A stretch of DNA of 64,000 nucleotides from Porticoccus sp. W117 (GTDB lineage: Bacteria > Pseudomonadota > Gammaproteobacteria > Pseudomonadales > Porticoccaceae), in contig NZ_JATAAF010000002.1 in assembly GCF_030341905.1 (NCBI RefSeq), positions 186,001-250,000 on the forward strand, in the 5' to 3' direction. The position numbers and the translations under genes were made by a program. Each line of letters begins with the position of its first letter. Within the stretch, counting starts at the first letter, position 1. This document shows positions 62,714-64,000 of this stretch, one piece after another. The notes under the pieces were generated by a model. It saw nothing but the letters and a program-made list of their open reading frames with translations, searched no databases and was not told the origin of the DNA.

Positions 62714-63619
62714 ATGGGGAAACGGAGCAACTCAGGTTCCGGGCAAGAGGCCACCGAGAATACCTCTGTCGAACATAACGAGCAGGTCATGGATGCCGCC
62801 AGTCTCTATATGAAGGAGATTGGCTTTGTGCCGTTGTTGACTGCCGAAGAAGAAGTCTATTTTGCCCGCCAGTTCCGCGCTGGCGATGAAGCTGCTCGCA
62901 AGCGCATGATTGAAAGTAATCTGCGCCTGGTGGTAAAAATCTCCCGTCGCTACGTTAACCGTGGCCTGGCACTGCTGGATTTGATCGAAGAGGGCAACCT
63001 GGGGCTGATGCGGGCGGTTGAAAAATTCGACCCGGAACTGGGCTACCGCTTTTCCACCTACGCCACCTGGTGGATACGCCAGACCATCGAGCGGGCGCTG
63101 ATGAACCAGACCCGTACCATTCGCCTGCCCATTCATGTGGTCAAGGAAATCAACGTCTACCTGCGTGCTGCTCGCCAGTTGGCGCAAAAACTCGATCACG
63201 ACCCCACCGCCGACGAAATCGCTGACTTGCTGGACAAGCCCATCGACGAGGTCTACCGAATGCTGGGCCTCAATGAGCGGGTGGGTTCAGTAGACATTAC
63301 CCTGGGCTACGACAACAGCCGTACCCTGGTGGATACCATCGTCGATGAACAGGGCGACGACCCGGAGCACCTGGTGGAAGACGACGACCTGGTGTCTGCA
63401 TTGGAACACTGGGTAGACGAATTGCCGGAAAAACAACGGGAAGTCATCGCCCGCCGTTTTGGTATTCAGGGCTACGAAGTGTCTACTTTGGAACAGGTTG
63501 GTCGTGAGGTAGGGTTGACTCGTGAGCGTGTCCGGCAGATTCAGATTGATGCGTTAAAACGATTGAAAGAGCTGTTGAAGCGGCAGGGGTTGGATAGCGA
63601 TACGGTGTTTGAGGAATGA
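62714..63619 (+). CDS. rpoS: Stationary-phase sigma factor RpoS
   Basis: The ATG at 62714 has GAGGG six bases before it and gives 301 residues; a TTG six bases earlier is less likely. Regions in order: 1.2 ([28 protein letters not shown]), 2 ([64 protein letters not shown], residues about 95-160), 3, and 4 with the helix-turn-helix [20 protein letters not shown]. It directs the general stress response and is in its usual place behind nlpD. The stop overlaps the next ATG. Confidence 0.96.
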   Translation: MGKRSNSGSGQEATENTSVEHNEQVMDAASLYMKEIGFVPLLTAEEEVYFARQFRAGDEAARKRMIESNLRLVVKISRRYVNRGLALLDLIEEGNLGLMRAVEKFDPELGYRFSTYATWWIRQTIERALMNQTRTIRLPIHVVKEINVYLRAARQLAQKLDHDPTADEIADLLDKPIDEVYRMLGLNERVGSVDITLGYDNSRTLVDTIVDEQGDDPEHLVEDDDLVSALEHWVDELPEKQREVIARRFGIQGYEVSTLEQVGREVGLTRERVRQIQIDALKRLKELLKRQGLDSDTVFEE

Positions 63620-64000
63620 ATGCAATATCTTTGCTAGCAATTAGATTACTGGCAATCTATTTTTTCGGTATTGGAATAAAAGATGGTATTCCGGCTCTTT
63701 CAGCATTGCCGCACACTCTTCGTGTAGGGGGCGAATCTGTAGTTTTGCTGGTACTTTTTGTGGGGCTATCCTTCATTGTCTCGATATTGCTGTGGGTTTC
63801 TGCACCGAAAATATCTCGAAAGATCAGCCTGGGAATTGATGAGGATAGTGGTGAAAAACAGCTAACGGATTATGCTTTGGTTTCTGCCGCTATGTTCTGT
63901 TTGGGTGTGTATCTGCTAGTTTATAGCGGCTACTTTCTAATTAATGCAATGCAGGCTTACCTTGTTACTAATCAGTCGATTTATGACTTGTTGAGCATTG
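63616..64000 (+). CDS. Membrane protein, start of gene only
   Basis: An ATG overlapping the rpoS stop (ATGA) opens a frame that continues to the window end (128 codons). It encodes a hydrophobic start ([18 protein letters not shown]), two more helices ([40 protein letters not shown]) and a loop [18 protein letters not shown]. The DNA is more A+T-rich than rpoS. No family is recognised. Coupling to rpoS suggests a real gene. Confidence 0.6.
   Translation, partial: MNAISLLAIRLLAIYFFGIGIKDGIPALSALPHTLRVGGESVVLLVLFVGLSFIVSILLWVSAPKISRKISLGIDEDSGEKQLTDYALVSAAMFCLGVYLLVYSGYFLINAMQAYLVTNQSIYDLLSI

Overview
The window is a 64-kb stretch of chromosome from a Gram-negative gammaproteobacterium, most likely a marine-type member of the Cellvibrionales/Pseudomonadales. 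The reasons are the outer-membrane biogenesis genes, an SMC protein rather than MukB, the order rpsB-tsf-pyrH-frr-uppS-cdsA-dxr-rseP-bamA-skp-lpxD-fabZ-lpxA-lpxB-rnhB-dnaE-accA-tilS-pyrG-kdsA-eno-ftsB-ispD-ispF-truD-pcm-nlpD-rpoS, and a ZipA-LigA pair behind SMC. No rRNA, tRNA, CRISPR array, prophage or intact insertion sequence was seen. The organism assignment is inference from gene content and order.

Positions 1-13,100 (mixed, partly accessory): the prkA kinase (minus strand, last few codons cut off by the window), a Phd/PIN toxin-antitoxin pair, a small lipoprotein, a membrane pyrophosphatase (hppA), a large secreted BNR/Asp-box propeller protein, clpB behind a sigma32-type promoter, another small lipoprotein and a Doc/AbrB toxin-antitoxin pair. 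Positions 13,180-22,850: a DUF4124 protein, the cytochrome c maturation genes ccmH and ccmI, then smc, zipA and ligA and two small genes. Positions 22,950-29,190 (accessory): an MFS transporter, a tightly overlapping minus-strand operon of ECF sigma factor, membrane anti-sigma factor, subtilase lipoprotein and TorF-like outer-membrane protein, and an unusual Nramp-like transporter.

Positions 29,300-63,620 (core): translation (rpsB, tsf, frr, tilS, truD), undecaprenyl and isoprenoid supply (dxr, ispD, ispF, uppS, plus a DUF368/PopT-type carrier that may recycle undecaprenyl phosphate), phospholipid and fatty-acid synthesis (cdsA, fabZ, accA), lipid A and Kdo synthesis (lpxD, lpxA, lpxB, kdsA), outer-membrane assembly (rseP, bamA, skp), division (ftsB, zipA, nlpD), CTP and UMP metabolism (pyrG, pyrH), replication (dnaE, ligA, rnhB) and the stationary-phase sigma factor rpoS. 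The core order is interrupted by a four-gene pilin/GspF-like cassette between tilS and pyrG, and surE is absent between truD and pcm.

The most interesting signals are: (1) the sigma/anti-sigma/subtilase/porin operon, in which the periplasmic part of the anti-sigma factor resembles a subtilase propeptide-type inhibitor and the protease lacks the usual oxyanion asparagine; (2) three copies of a foldback repeat with a shared core but locus-specific complementary arms; (3) arrays of 7-bp repeats inside the linkers of zipA and nlpD and behind rnhB; (4) palindromic repeats that supply stop or start codons at ispF/truD, DUF368/nlpD and lpxB; (5) the orphan pilin cassette; and (6) an orphan strong terminator suggesting a small RNA upstream of the Nramp-like gene.
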